From Clostridia bacterium (GTDB lineage: Bacteria; Bacillota; Clostridia; Oscillospirales; Acutalibacteraceae), in the NCBI GenBank assembly GCA_017407645.1, contig JAFQWE010000012.1:1-64000 (forward strand): a DNA stretch of 64,000 nt, in the 5' to 3' direction. The number at the start of each line of letters is the position of its first letter. Positions within the stretch are counted from its first letter, which is position 1. The position numbers and the translations under genes were made by a program. Shown here one piece after another: positions 41,550 through 49,840 of the stretch. Below the pieces are notes generated by a model. That model had not been told where the DNA came from, did no database searches, and saw only the letters and a list, made by a program, of their open reading frames with translations.

Positions 41550-42419
41550 TTAATTATCCTCTATTGCACTGTCTTGGGATTGGTCGCTATCATTTTCTGC
41601 CTTTTTAGGTGCGCCGCGGTGCATACTTTTAACGTCGCAGCAATCAAAGATAATGGGTGCGGCATTTTCTTCAAAACGGACCTTTACCCTTTGCTCAAGC
41701 AGGCTGACCGACATAACAGTGCCGACGCCCTGAGGAGTTTTTACGGTAGCACCAACCTTGGGTGTGATTTTAAGCAGTTCGTCATAGACGTTCTGCTCAT
41801 AATTAAGGCAACACATAAGTCTGCCGCAAGTGCCCGAAATCTTGACGGGATTAAGTGACAAGCCTTGCTCTTTTGCCATTTTGATTGAAACGGGATGAAA
41901 ATCGTTCAAAAAGCGTGAACAGCAGAAAGGCTGACCGCATATTCCAAGGCCACCAAGCATTTTTGCCTCGTCACGCACGCCGATTTGACGAAGCTCAATG
42001 CGGGTATGGAAAACGGCTGCTAAATCTTTAACCAATTCTCTGAAATCCACTCTGCCGTCAGAGGTGAAGTAAAAAAGAATCTTTCCACCCTCAAAGGCAT
42101 ACTCAACGTCAACCAATTTCATATCAAGGTTGCGCTCAATAACCTTTTGCTCGCAGATTTTAAGAGCCTCTTTTTCCTTTTTGCAGTTTTCTTCATAGTG
42201 GCGGCGGTCATTGGGGGTGGCACGACGCTCAACCTGTCGCAAGGGAGCCACCACCGACTCGTCAGGCACCATTTGATTGGCTGTTGTAACCTCGCCGTAT
42301 ACTAAACCGCGAGAGGTTTCAACAATAACGTTTTCGCCCTTGGTAAACTTTTCTCCTTTAGGGTCAAAATAGTATGCCTTACCGGCATCCTTAAATCTGA
42401 CTGAAATTACTTCGGTCAT
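41550..42419 (-). CDS. ricT: RicT (YaaT), PSP1-domain protein
   Basis: 289 residues from ATG 42419, 6 bases after GGAG; the ATG four codons upstream uses that same GGAG as coding sequence. Contains the PSP1 domain with cysteines GICGQPFCCSRF (about 160-171) and GTCGRLMCCLNYE (about 196-208), which in the Bacillus RicA-RicF-RicT complex bind iron-sulfur clusters and assist RNase Y processing of mRNAs. Last gene of the darA-holB-ricT unit, the same order as in Bacillus (yaaQ-holB-yaaT). Acidic C-terminal tail. Confidence 0.93.
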   Translation of the reverse strand: MTEVISVRFKDAGKAYYFDPKGEKFTKGENVIVETSRGLVYGEVTTANQMVPDESVVAPLRQVERRATPNDRRHYEENCKKEKEALKICEQKVIERNLDMKLVDVEYAFEGGKILFYFTSDGRVDFRELVKDLAAVFHTRIELRQIGVRDEAKMLGGLGICGQPFCCSRFLNDFHPVSIKMAKEQGLSLNPVKISGTCGRLMCCLNYEQNVYDELLKITPKVGATVKTPQGVGTVMSVSLLEQRVKVRFEENAAPIIFDCCDVKSMHRGAPKKAENDSDQSQDSAIEDN

Positions 42420-42452
42420 TTTGTACTCCATTCTGTCGCATTTGCGACTACA

Positions 42453-43406
42453 TCAATTCTGCACTGCGGCAGACAAAGCCGCACAAAAGCAGGTTATAAA
42501 CAAATTTCCGCCCATATTTGCCTCGCTATCAGCTGAGGCACGACGGCAAACGTCGCACAGCTTTAAAAGCTGTTCTGACGTAAGTCTTGCGGCAAGACGT
42601 TGACGCACGTCGGCTTTGTCGAAGTTGCTTTGGAAACCACAGCGGATATTCAGTCCGTCATGCATAACGGTAAACATTGCATCCGCAATACCCTTTTGGG
42701 CGGCGCGGTCACGCTCGTACACCTTCATTGCCTTGTGGAGTTCAATCTCACTTTGCAAAACTATGGCAGACAAACGCTCTGCATCGGCGATATATCCCCT
42801 TGCCCCTGCAAGCACGCCTAAGGCATCGCCGATTGTTCCACCTCTGCAAGCAGAACGAACCTCCCCCTCGTCGTATTGGGGATGATTGGCAAGTATATAC
42901 TCCACCGCTTCTTCAGTTGTGGGTGCAGTAAGGGAAAAGACGGCAGAACGGGACACAACGGTGCCAAGCAGTTGCCGTGTGTAGTTGCAGGTGAGAACAA
43001 ACATTGCCGCTTGTGGCGGTTCTTCAAGCACCTTTAACAGTGCGTTTTGTGCCTGTGGGTTCATCAGTTGTGCATCGGGAATAATAAACACACGTTTTTT
43101 TGATTGGGTAGGCACAATGTATGCATCGTTTCGCACGCCGCGAATCTGGTCAACTGTAATTGCCGATTTTTCGGGAGTGATTATGCTAACGTCAGGTGAC
43201 TGACTTGCAAGGCAGGATGAACATTTGCCGCATGGTGCATTGTCACCTGTGCAGGCGGCGGCACGGGCAATAAGCTTTGCAAGGGTACGTCTGCCTGACC
43301 CCTCTGCCCCCTCTATAATTACGGCGTGGGGCAAGCGGTCGGATTTAAGCATACTGTTTATGCGGGCAAGTACCTCACCATTGCCGACAAAACCGCTTAA
43401 ACTCAC
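42453..43406 (-). CDS. holB: DNA polymerase III delta' subunit
   Basis: 317 residues, clamp-loader AAA+ protein. GAEGSGRRTLA (about 34-44) is the Walker A loop, CGKCSSCLA with an earlier Cys forms the zinc site (about 52-66), and NALLKVLEEPP near 125-135 with SR in VVSRS is the family core. GTG start at 43406 overlaps the darA stop in a GTGA arrangement. Downstream of darA and upstream of ricT. Confidence 0.93.
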   Translation of the reverse strand: MSLSGFVGNGEVLARINSMLKSDRLPHAVIIEGAEGSGRRTLAKLIARAAACTGDNAPCGKCSSCLASQSPDVSIITPEKSAITVDQIRGVRNDAYIVPTQSKKRVFIIPDAQLMNPQAQNALLKVLEEPPQAAMFVLTCNYTRQLLGTVVSRSAVFSLTAPTTEEAVEYILANHPQYDEGEVRSACRGGTIGDALGVLAGARGYIADAERLSAIVLQSEIELHKAMKVYERDRAAQKGIADAMFTVMHDGLNIRCGFQSNFDKADVRQRLAARLTSEQLLKLCDVCRRASADSEANMGGNLFITCFCAALSAAVQN

Positions 43407-43723
43407 AGTTTTTCGAACCTTTCAACGTCGGTTACAAAGACGGTTGCACCGCCAACGGTAACCTCAACCGATGATGCAACGAATTCACCGCTGTATGCCG
43501 CCATATCGGGAAGCAACTGAGTGCGCTTGCTTGAATACTTGCGGATAATATCAAGAACGGCTTCCACCTTTTCCTCGTCAATACCGATAAGGAAGGTGGT
43601 ATTGCCAACCTTTAAAAATCCACCTGTTGTGGCAAGCTTTGTAACACTGTAGCCCGACTTGGTAAGTGCGGAAGAAACAGATGGTGCATCGTCATTATTT
43701 ACTATAGCAAAAATAAGTTTCAT
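43403..43723 (-). CDS. darA: PII-like cyclic-di-AMP receptor DarA (YaaQ/PstA)
   Basis: 106 residues matching the DarA/PstA family: MKLIFAIVNNDDA start, TKLATTGGFLKVGNTTFLIGID (T-loop region with the GGFL c-di-AMP contact) near 28-50 and the C-terminal strand. Trimeric PII-like receptor of the second messenger c-di-AMP, likely linked to potassium and osmotic control; the trk genes in this window would fit but are not adjacent. AGGAGG 8 bases before ATG. First gene of the darA-holB-ricT unit. Confidence 0.92.
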   Translation of the reverse strand: MKLIFAIVNNDDAPSVSSALTKSGYSVTKLATTGGFLKVGNTTFLIGIDEEKVEAVLDIIRKYSSKRTQLLPDMAAYSGEFVASSVEVTVGGATVFVTDVERFEKL

Positions 43724-43800
43724 ACTGTGAAACCTCCTATATTTATATTCAATATTATTATAACACTTACCTATACTTTATGTCAAGAAACAAGAAAATT

Positions 43801-43830
43801 AAACCGCGGAATTGCTTTCCGCGGTTTAGT
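43801..43830 (-). terminator. terminator after ornithine carbamoyltransferase
   Basis: 11-bp stem AAACCGCGGAA (43801-43811) with 43817-43827; read on the minus strand it is followed by AATTTTCTTG. It ends the aspS-gatC/gatA/gatB/argF unit. Confidence 0.8.
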
Positions 43831-43835
43831 GCTTA

Positions 43836-44822
43836 TTAAAGGGTTGCTGCCATAACGGCTTTGATGGTGTGCATACGGTTTTCGGCTTCGTCGAAAACGA
43901 TGGACTGCTCACTTTCAAAGACCTCATCGGTAACCTCCATACAGGTAATGCCGAAGCGGTCGTAAATATCTTTACCAATCTTGGTTTTAAGGTCGTGGAA
44001 GGCGGGCAGACAGTGCATAAAGCGGCACTGCTCACCTGCATTTTCCATAAGCTCGGTTGTTACTCTGTAAGGTGAAAGCTGTTCAATACGCTCTTTCCAC
44101 ACATAGTCAGGCTCGCCCATAGATACCCAAACGTCAGTGTAAATTACATGGGCGCCCTTGGTAGCAGAAATGGGGTCCTCGTTAAATTCAAGGATTGCAC
44201 CCGTCTCGCTTGCAATTGCCTGACACTCATCAATAAGGGCTTTGTCAGGGAAATATGCCTTGGGAGCGCAAGCAACAAAGTGCATACCCATTTTGGCGCA
44301 ACCAACCATAAGAGAGTTGCCCATATTGTAACGGGCGTCACCCATATAAACCAGCTTTTTGCCCTTAAGGGAGCCGAAATGCTCCTTAATGGTTAAGAAA
44401 TCGGCAAGGATCTGGGTGGGGTGGAATTGGTCGGTAAGTCCGTTCCAGACGGGCACGCCTGCTTTGTCTGCCAATTCCTCAACAATCTCTTGACCGAAGC
44501 CGCGGTACTCAATACCGTCAAACATTCTGCCGATAACGCGTGCAGTATCTGCAATACTCTCTTTTTTGCCCATTTGTGAGCCTGCAGGGTCAAGATATAC
44601 GGGGTGCATACCCAAATCTGCCGCCGCTACCTCAAAGGCGCAACGGGTACGGGTACTGGTCTTTTCAAAAAGAAGCGCAATACTCTTGCCCTCGCAAAGT
44701 CGGTGGGGTATGCCCTGCTTTTTTTGTGCCTTCAATTCGGCGGCATAATCTATAAGTCCCTCAATTTCTGCGGGAGTGAAGTCAAGCAGTTTTAAAAAAC
44801 TTCTGCCTTTAAGAGAAATCAT
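43836..44822 (-). CDS. argF: ornithine carbamoyltransferase
   Basis: 328 residues. The carbamoyl-phosphate site STRTR (about 55-59), DQFHPTQ (about 134-140) and HCLPAFHD with catalytic Cys (about 270) are all present; SMG loop near 240 binds ornithine. Forms citrulline in arginine synthesis or, in reverse, in the arginine deiminase pathway; no arc genes are near, so either use is possible. AGGAGG upstream. It starts 15 bases after gatB, with no terminator visible between them, so it probably lies in the T-box controlled aspS operon. Confidence 0.93.
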   Translation of the reverse strand: MISLKGRSFLKLLDFTPAEIEGLIDYAAELKAQKKQGIPHRLCEGKSIALLFEKTSTRTRCAFEVAAADLGMHPVYLDPAGSQMGKKESIADTARVIGRMFDGIEYRGFGQEIVEELADKAGVPVWNGLTDQFHPTQILADFLTIKEHFGSLKGKKLVYMGDARYNMGNSLMVGCAKMGMHFVACAPKAYFPDKALIDECQAIASETGAILEFNEDPISATKGAHVIYTDVWVSMGEPDYVWKERIEQLSPYRVTTELMENAGEQCRFMHCLPAFHDLKTKIGKDIYDRFGITCMEVTDEVFESEQSIVFDEAENRMHTIKAVMAATL

Positions 44823-44837
44823 ATTTAATCCTCCTGC

Positions 44838-46256
44838 TTATTTAAGCTTTTCCTCAAGCAAGGTCTTAATTGCGGCAGGGTCACCTGCTCCCTTGAGTTC
44901 TTTCATACAAGCACCAAAGAGAGCCTGAATTGCTTTAACCTTGCCGTTTTTATAGTCGGTAACCGACTGGGTGTTTTCTGCAATAACCTTGTCGATAACT
45001 GTGCCAAGCATTGCGGTGTCAACCTTTTTGTCAAGGCCTTGTGCCTTGCAATATTCAACGGGGTCAACGTCATCCTCAATAACGGCAATAAGAATCTTTT
45101 TACCTGCATTGCGGTTAATATCACCCTTGTCGACCATATTTGTAACTGCAAAAAGCTTTTCGGCAGTGATAGTAAGGTCGCCCAAGGTTTTGCCGTCTTT
45201 ACGCAAAATGCCTGCGCAATCGGTCAAAATCCAAGCGGCGCCATCCTTGGCATTGCATCCCATAGCCACAATATCATCAAGAAGTTTGGCAATTTTGTGG
45301 TTTGAGATAAGCATATCAATCTCTTTATCCGAGATGCCTGCGGCACGGTAATCCTCTGCCTTTTCGTCAACGGCGGCAGGCTTGTTTGCCTTGATTTGCT
45401 CAAGCCACTCATCGTCAATAATAATAGGCATAAGGTTCGCATCGGGGAAATAGCGGTAGTCTGCCTCTGTCTCTTTATTGCGCATTGCAAAGGTTTTGCC
45501 GCTCACGTCGTCAAATCGGCGGGTTTCCTGCACAAGCTCTTCGGTATCAAACTCCAAAGCATCCATATGACGCTGAGCCTCGTACTTTATGGCGCGCTCG
45601 ATAGCATCAAAAGAACTCATATTCTTAATCTCGGTGCGGACGCCGAATTCACTGCTACCCTCAGGACGTACAGAAATGTTAACGTCGCAACGCATTGCGC
45701 CCTCTTCACATTCTGAAATGCCGCCTGAACGGAACATTGACTTTAACTTATTAAGATAGGTAACAACCTCTTCTGCACTTCTGAAATCGGGCTGGGTAAC
45801 AATCTCAATAAGGGGCACACTGGTACGGTTGAAGTCTACAAATGAGAATTTGCCGCCGTGAACAAGCTTGCCTGCATCCTCTTCCATATGAATCTGCTTA
45901 ATGCGGATGTCACGGGCACCCAACGAGGTTTTAAGAGTAACACAACCGTTGGTGCAAATGGGGTGGTTAAGCTGTGTAATCTGATATGCGCAAGGCAAAT
46001 CGGGATAGTAGTAGTTTTTCTTATCAAAGGTGGTGTAGCGACTGATTTCGCAGTTGAGCATAAGACCTGCGGTAACGGCAAGCTCAATTACACGCTTGTT
46101 CATAACGGGCAACATACCGGGCATTCCGCTGCAAGCAGGACAAACGCAGTCGTTAGGCTCGTTGGCGGCAGAGTGACCGCCGCAAGAACAGAATATCTTT
46201 GATTCGGTGCTTAATTCAACGTGGGTTTCAAGACCGATAACCAATTCGTAATTCAT
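44838..46256 (-). CDS. gatB: Asp/Glu-tRNA amidotransferase subunit B
   Basis: 472 residues from ATG 46256, 1 base after the gatA stop. GatB phosphorylates the Asp- or Glu-tRNA carboxyl and amidates it with ammonia from GatA. VIGLETHVELxTxSKIFCSC (N-terminal cradle with zinc cysteines), CPACSGMPGMLPVMNK, YYYPDLPCAYQITQ and VPLIEIVTQPD are the canonical motifs; the YqeY/tail domain (about 330-472) that holds tRNA is complete. So, unlike the adjoining GatA, it appears fully functional. Confidence 0.96.
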   Translation of the reverse strand: MNYELVIGLETHVELSTESKIFCSCGGHSAANEPNDCVCPACSGMPGMLPVMNKRVIELAVTAGLMLNCEISRYTTFDKKNYYYPDLPCAYQITQLNHPICTNGCVTLKTSLGARDIRIKQIHMEEDAGKLVHGGKFSFVDFNRTSVPLIEIVTQPDFRSAEEVVTYLNKLKSMFRSGGISECEEGAMRCDVNISVRPEGSSEFGVRTEIKNMSSFDAIERAIKYEAQRHMDALEFDTEELVQETRRFDDVSGKTFAMRNKETEADYRYFPDANLMPIIIDDEWLEQIKANKPAAVDEKAEDYRAAGISDKEIDMLISNHKIAKLLDDIVAMGCNAKDGAAWILTDCAGILRKDGKTLGDLTITAEKLFAVTNMVDKGDINRNAGKKILIAVIEDDVDPVEYCKAQGLDKKVDTAMLGTVIDKVIAENTQSVTDYKNGKVKAIQALFGACMKELKGAGDPAAIKTLLEEKLK

Positions 46257-46257
46257 A

Positions 46258-47433
46258 TTATTCACCCATCCTTTCAACAGCGTTTGCAAGGCTTAACAAG
46301 GTTGCCTCGCCGAAAGCCTTACCCAAAAGCTGAACACCGCCTGATACAAAAGCAGGGGTGCCGATAAGGTTAGACAGAGATGTGAAGACAGACTCCTCAA
46401 ACACCTTAACGAAGGCATCCTTAATATCATAACGCTCGTAGGCGGTTTTACTGCATACGGGGGTGAGCACTGCATCGTAATTTGCCATAAGCTCGGCGAA
46501 CTTGTCGGCAATTACACGGCGCACCTTAAGGGATTTGTCGTAACAATCGGCATAGCGGTTTTTAGAAAGCACGTCGGAGCCGTACATAATGACTGCCTTG
46601 GTCAAGAAGTTAAAGCCTTCGGTACGGGAGTTAACGTAAAGCTCGTCAATATTCTTATACTGCTTGGCACGATGGCCGTATTTTACACCGTCGTAACGGG
46701 AAACGTTGTTGCAGGTTTCGGCGGTCATCAAAATCTGCCAAGCGGTGTTGGCGGTATCAAAAATATCAAAAGAAATTTCCTCAACCTCTACCCCGCATTT
46801 ACGCAATTTGTCGGCATAAGCGGTAACGTTGGCTTTAACTGCATCGTCACATTTTTGAAGAAGCTCCTTAACAATGCATACCTTTTTGCCCTGAACGTCG
46901 CCAATGGTATAATCATAGGTTTGGTTTTTAAGGCAGGTTCCGTCTTTATCATCCTCGCCTGCGATAACCTCTATAATTTCTTTAACACCCTGAGCATTTT
47001 TAGCATATACACCCATCTGCTCACCTGATGCGGCGCAGGAAATTACGCCGTAACGGGATACGGTGCCGTAGGTTGCCTTTAAGAAATCCACACCTGAAAG
47101 GGCGGCGGCGCGGCGGCAACTGCCGTTCATATCAACACCCAGGGCGGCTTTAACCTCTCCCTCAGCCACCAAAGATGCGGCGGCGCCCTTTAAGGTATCC
47201 TCTTTTTCGGCATAGTGGGAAAATTCTCCCACAAGGTCAAGACCAAACTCGCCAACGTGAGTTTTGCCTGCCACTTTGTAGCCTTTGTTTTCAAGACGAG
47301 TAACTGCCTCGGCACTGAAAAGGGGCTTAAAGCCCTCCAGCATTTTTGAGCCTGCAGTTGCCTCCACATCCTTTACAAGAATGGTATCGTCAACGGCAAT
47401 ATTTCCGTTTAACTTAACACTGTAACAGTTCAT
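46258..47433 (-). CDS. gatA: GatA-like amidase subunit with lost catalytic residues
   Basis: 391 residues from ATG 47433 (a GTG one codon earlier is possible); usual GatA is about 485. Clearly homologous: ATYGTVSRYGVIS, EASANLARFDGIRYG-like ETCNNVSRYDGVKYG, RTEGF and KVRRVIADKF. The first 63 or so residues of normal GatA are absent. The catalytic Lys of the AIKDN motif is Asp15 here (AVDDT). The Gly/Ser-rich GGSSGGS loop with the cis-Ser is replaced by LKGAAAS. Only the nucleophile-position Ser remains (Ser105, NGSCR). Glutamine hydrolysis should therefore be lost. It is framed by aspS-gatC and gatB with tight spacing, so it is probably kept as a structural subunit or a free-ammonia form. Confidence 0.85.
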   Translation of the reverse strand: MNCYSVKLNGNIAVDDTILVKDVEATAGSKMLEGFKPLFSAEAVTRLENKGYKVAGKTHVGEFGLDLVGEFSHYAEKEDTLKGAAASLVAEGEVKAALGVDMNGSCRRAAALSGVDFLKATYGTVSRYGVISCAASGEQMGVYAKNAQGVKEIIEVIAGEDDKDGTCLKNQTYDYTIGDVQGKKVCIVKELLQKCDDAVKANVTAYADKLRKCGVEVEEISFDIFDTANTAWQILMTAETCNNVSRYDGVKYGHRAKQYKNIDELYVNSRTEGFNFLTKAVIMYGSDVLSKNRYADCYDKSLKVRRVIADKFAELMANYDAVLTPVCSKTAYERYDIKDAFVKVFEESVFTSLSNLIGTPAFVSGGVQLLGKAFGEATLLSLANAVERMGE

Positions 47434-47443
47434 CACTCACACC

Positions 47444-49522
47444 TCACTTTACAAGTCTGGGAACTTGCCAACTGTCATCACTACGCTCGGGAGCGCCCTG
47501 AAGCAAGCTCTCGCGAGTGAATGGTTGACGGCGTACATCTTCACGCAAAACGTTGGTCATTGGCATAACGTGTACCATTGGCTCAACGTCTGCGGTATCT
47601 ACATTTGCAAGAACTTGCTCTTTTTCTGCCATGGTTGCAAAAATATCCTGAACAAGCTGCTCTTCTTCCTCGCTCAAGGCAATCTGATTAAGCTGCTGAG
47701 CGTTTGAGAAGGTGGAACGCTTGCCTGAGCTTTGCTTTGCAGAGCCGGAGGCACCTGCACTGCGCTGTGCCAAGGCACTGCCGCTGCCAAGCAGATGAAC
47801 GTCCTCAAGCTGCTGATTGGTAACGTTGCCGGGAGCACCAAGAAGCAAATCCTGTGCGTTGCCGTTTAAGGGGAAGGCAATAACGTCGATAATCTTTTCT
47901 TCGTCGGTAAGAAGCATTACAATTCGGTCAACACCGGGTGCCATACCTGCGTGTGGGGGCGCACCGTACTGGAAGGCGGTGTAAAGGGCGTTAAAGCGCT
48001 CTTTAAGTTCTTCCTCGGTGTAGCCTGCAATCTCGAACGCTTTTTTCATTATATCAATATCGTGGTTACGGATGGCACCTGAAGCAAGCTCGATGCCGTT
48101 GCCAACAAGGTCATACTGATAAGCAAGCACTTGGCAGGGGTCATCACCAAGCAGAGCATCCATACCGCCCTGTGGCATTGAGAAGGGGTTGTGGGTAAAG
48201 ATAATTTGCTCGGTTTCTTCATCCTCTTCAAACATGGGAAAGTCAACAACAAAGCAAAACTCAAATGCACCCTCGTCAATAAGGTCAAGTTGCTCTTTCT
48301 TAGCAAGCCAGGTACGAATCATACCTGCCTTTTTCTCGGTATCATTCTTCTTATCGTCGCAGATGAAGAAGAGAGTTTCGCCCTCTTTCACACCTGTGAT
48401 TTCAACAATTTCTGCCTTTTTCTCATCGGTAAGGAACTTGGCAATAGGGCCTGCAAAAACGCCCTCTTTAAGAGTGATATAACCAAGACCGCCAAGTCCA
48501 ACCTCACTTGAAGTGGCAAACTTTAATGAGTCTTCAAAGAACTTCTTTGACTTGCCCTGACAGTTGGCAACAATACCGCGAACGGGCTTGCCCTTAAATG
48601 CGGGGAAGTCAACGTCGCTGAAGAAAGCGGTTAAATCGCAAATAATAAGGGGGTTGCGAAGGTCGGGCTTATCAGAGCCGTAGGTCATCATTGCATCGGC
48701 ATAGGTAATGCGGCGGAAAGGCTTGGGAGTAATTCTCTTATCAGAGAAGGTGCTGAAAATATTGTAAACAACGTCTTCACAAACGTCCAAAACCTCTTCC
48801 TGAGTGGAGAATGCCATTTCAAAGTCAAGCTGATAAAACTCACCGGGTGAGCGGTCTGCACGGGCATCTTCATCACGGAAGCAGGGTGCAATCTGGAAGT
48901 ATCTGTCAAAGCCTGACACCATAAGCAGCTGCTTAAACTGCTGCGGTGCCTGTGGCAATGCATAGAATTTGCCGGGGTGCTTACGGCTTGGTACAAGGAA
49001 GTCACGGGCGCCCTCGGGTGATGATGCAGTAAGGATAGGAGTCTGCATCTCTAAAAAGCCCTTTTCCTCCATCAGCTTTCTCATATGACGGATAATCATT
49101 GAGCGCTTTACAAGGTTATTGTGATTTTTTGGGTTGCGCAAATCAAGATAGCGGTATTTAAGACGAAGTTCGTCCTTGCTGAGTCTTGACTCGCTAACGT
49201 CAAAGGGCATTCTGCTTACGCTTTTGCCCAAAACGGTCAGACTGTCGGCAACAAGTTCAACGGCACCTGTTTCAATCTTTTCGTTAACGGTTTCTTCGTC
49301 ACGCTTTCTTACGATACCGCTTACAGAGATAACTGTTTCGCGGTTTACGTTTTTAAGCAATGACTCGTCGTGAACAACCACCTGTGTTATTCCCGTATAG
49401 TCCCTTAAATCAATAAAGATAACGCCACCGTGGTCGCGCACAACGTCAACCCAACCTGCAAGTTGCACAGTTTGACCGATATGCTTGTCACGAATGTCGT
49501 TACATAGCAGAGTTCTGTACAT
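47444..49522 (-). CDS. aspS: aspartyl-tRNA synthetase fused to GatC
   Basis: 692 residues. Residues 1 to about 590 are a bacterial-type AspRS: OB-fold anticodon domain, [21 protein letters not shown] (motif 2), the GAD insertion and [13 protein letters not shown] (motif 3). After a Ser/Ala/Gly-rich linker (about 590-615), residues 616-692 form a GatC domain: [32 protein letters not shown] and a final WQVPRLVK. GatC normally is a separate about 95-residue subunit clamping GatA to GatB. The fusion, followed by gatA and gatB, physically links Asp-tRNA charging to amidation and suggests a non-discriminating AspRS making Asn-tRNA(Asn) by the indirect route. Controlled by a T-box. Confidence 0.93.
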   Translation of the reverse strand: MYRTLLCNDIRDKHIGQTVQLAGWVDVVRDHGGVIFIDLRDYTGITQVVVHDESLLKNVNRETVISVSGIVRKRDEETVNEKIETGAVELVADSLTVLGKSVSRMPFDVSESRLSKDELRLKYRYLDLRNPKNHNNLVKRSMIIRHMRKLMEEKGFLEMQTPILTASSPEGARDFLVPSRKHPGKFYALPQAPQQFKQLLMVSGFDRYFQIAPCFRDEDARADRSPGEFYQLDFEMAFSTQEEVLDVCEDVVYNIFSTFSDKRITPKPFRRITYADAMMTYGSDKPDLRNPLIICDLTAFFSDVDFPAFKGKPVRGIVANCQGKSKKFFEDSLKFATSSEVGLGGLGYITLKEGVFAGPIAKFLTDEKKAEIVEITGVKEGETLFFICDDKKNDTEKKAGMIRTWLAKKEQLDLIDEGAFEFCFVVDFPMFEEDEETEQIIFTHNPFSMPQGGMDALLGDDPCQVLAYQYDLVGNGIELASGAIRNHDIDIMKKAFEIAGYTEEELKERFNALYTAFQYGAPPHAGMAPGVDRIVMLLTDEEKIIDVIAFPLNGNAQDLLLGAPGNVTNQQLEDVHLLGSGSALAQRSAGASGSAKQSSGKRSTFSNAQQLNQIALSEEEEQLVQDIFATMAEKEQVLANVDTADVEPMVHVMPMTNVLREDVRRQPFTRESLLQGAPERSDDSWQVPRLVK

Positions 49523-49552
49523 TAAAAATACCCCCTGAATTTTGGTAAAAAT

Positions 49553-49763
49553 AAAAGCCCCGGAAATATATCGCTATATTTCCGGGACGAGTAAACTAAA
49601 ATTTAACCCGCGGTGCCACCCGCATTGACACAAAAATGTGTCCGCTTTTTATATTAAATTAAAATTACAGTCGGAGTGTTCCCAAGCTTACTACTCATCT
49701 TAATGCGCTTTCAGTCGGTGGCGCATATTCCCTGTCAGACTTTCCACAAAAGCCGAGTCTCCG
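49553..49763 (-). promoter_or_regulatory. T-box leader of the aspS operon
   Basis: On the minus strand the T-box core GCGGGTGGCACCGCGGG (49607-49623) precedes a terminator stem (CCCGGAAATATA, 49559-49570 with 49575-49586) ending in CTTTTATTTTT, just before aspS. The T-box bases can pair with uncharged tRNA to form the antiterminator. Upstream is a compact stem I region of about 100 bases. I could not place the specifier codon with confidence; AAC and GAC triplets both occur (near 49680-49700). Confidence 0.85.
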
Positions 49764-49769
49764 CCTATT

Positions 49770-49798
49770 AGTATAGCAAATGCTTTTTTAATTGTCAA
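49770..49798 (-). promoter_or_regulatory. promoter of the aspS operon
   Basis: Minus strand TTGACA (49793-49798), 17 bases, TATACT (49770-49775), directly ahead of the T-box leader. Confidence 0.85.
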
Positions 49799-49840
49799 CA
49801 ATATTTTGTTACTTTATTATATGCCTTATTCTGTTAATTA

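Noticed and set aside
46258..47433. Explaining the short GatA as a frameshifted gene
   Set aside because: Alignment stays in one frame from the AVDDT region to the end, with correct spacing to gatB and to aspS; no lost N-terminal part is recognisable in another frame before the ATG.
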